Of a stretch of DNA of 14,107 nucleotides, positions 14,027-14,107 are shown piece after piece (position 1 is the first letter of the stretch; the number at the start of each line of letters is the position of its first letter). The position numbers were made by a program, and so were the translations under genes. Under the pieces are notes generated by a model. The model was not told where the DNA came from. It was given only the letters and a program-made list of their open reading frames with translations, and searched no databases. Origin of the DNA: Porphyromonadaceae bacterium UBA2720 (GTDB taxonomy: Bacteria; Bacteroidota; Bacteroidia; Bacteroidales; Muribaculaceae); the NCBI GenBank assembly GCA_002353885.1, contig DEKO01000191.1:2255-16361 (forward strand), in the 5' to 3' direction.

Positions 14027-14107
14027 TGCCACGCCCCAAGGCTCGCGGCTGCACATCGCCATCTATGGCCGCCGCAATGTGGGCAAGTCGAGTCTGATCA
14101 ACATGCT
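14001..14107 (+). CDS. hydF: [FeFe]-hydrogenase maturation GTPase HydF, 5' end only
   Basis: The frame from the ATG at 14001 runs to the window edge as 35 codons: a short polar N-terminus, then LHIAIYGRRNVGKSSLINML. GRRNVGKS (23-30) is the P-loop of the Era/Der-like GTPase domain with which HydF begins. HydF is the scaffold on which the 2Fe subcluster is assembled and handed to the hydrogenase. The identification relies on the P-loop, the family-typical N-terminus and the place straight after hydG. It overlaps hydG by 26 bp in a different reading frame. The rest of the gene lies outside the window. Confidence 0.92.
   Translation, partial: MDNATSGFNATPQGSRLHIAIYGRRNVGKSSLINM

Noticed and set aside
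12626..14062. 478-codon open frame on the minus strand opposite hydG
   Set aside because: It is the antisense shadow of GC-rich hydG, whose motifs are unmistakable. The shadow has low-complexity Val/Ala/Asp/His-rich sequence and no family motif.

Overview
The window looks like chromosome of an anaerobic Bacteroidales bacterium, perhaps from the Muribaculaceae or Prevotellaceae; the family is my inference. Three things support this: near-perfect Bacteroidetes-type promoters (TTG, 19-20 bp, TAnnTTTG) before several genes, a secreted protein with a type IX-secretion-like C-terminal tail, and two DUF4143-type ATPases. AT-rich TTAAC-type repeats between GC-rich genes fit as well.

The backbone is the [FeFe]-hydrogenase maturation locus. 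hydE (5387-6442), hydG (12611-14026) and the first 107 bases of hydF (from 14001, overlapping hydG) are all on the plus strand. Together these proteins would build and load the 2Fe subcluster of the hydrogenase H-cluster. The hydrogenase itself is not in the window. Divergent from hydE is an ABC transporter pair: an ATPase (4636-5280) and an FtsX-like permease (3258-4442).

hydE and hydG are separated by about 6 kb of accessory DNA. In order this holds a 162-bp imperfect palindrome, a hairpin repeat, a strong terminator, a 726-residue secreted protein on the minus strand, another palindromic repeat, and then a second ATPase followed after 13 bases by a membrane-spanning lipoprotein with TPR repeats and a C-terminal helix-turn-helix. 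hydG has its own promoter and a stable hairpin at the start of its leader.

The left 3.2 kb is mosaic. It holds a small uncharacterised minus-strand gene with a clear promoter, an 11-codon remnant of a second ABC permease tail, a truncated FGE-sulfatase/C-type-lectin C-terminus that resembles the variable region of a diversity-generating retroelement target, and the first ATPase. That ATPase sits inside nested repeats: permease-tail copies outermost, then inverted TTAAC stem-loops, then direct repeats carrying a TGCTTATTCTGACA palindrome.

The best candidates for something undescribed are the two ATPases, each with its own private palindrome set, and the ATPase plus membrane-regulator pair inside the hydrogenase maturation locus. 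All calls come from reading the sequence; no database search was possible.
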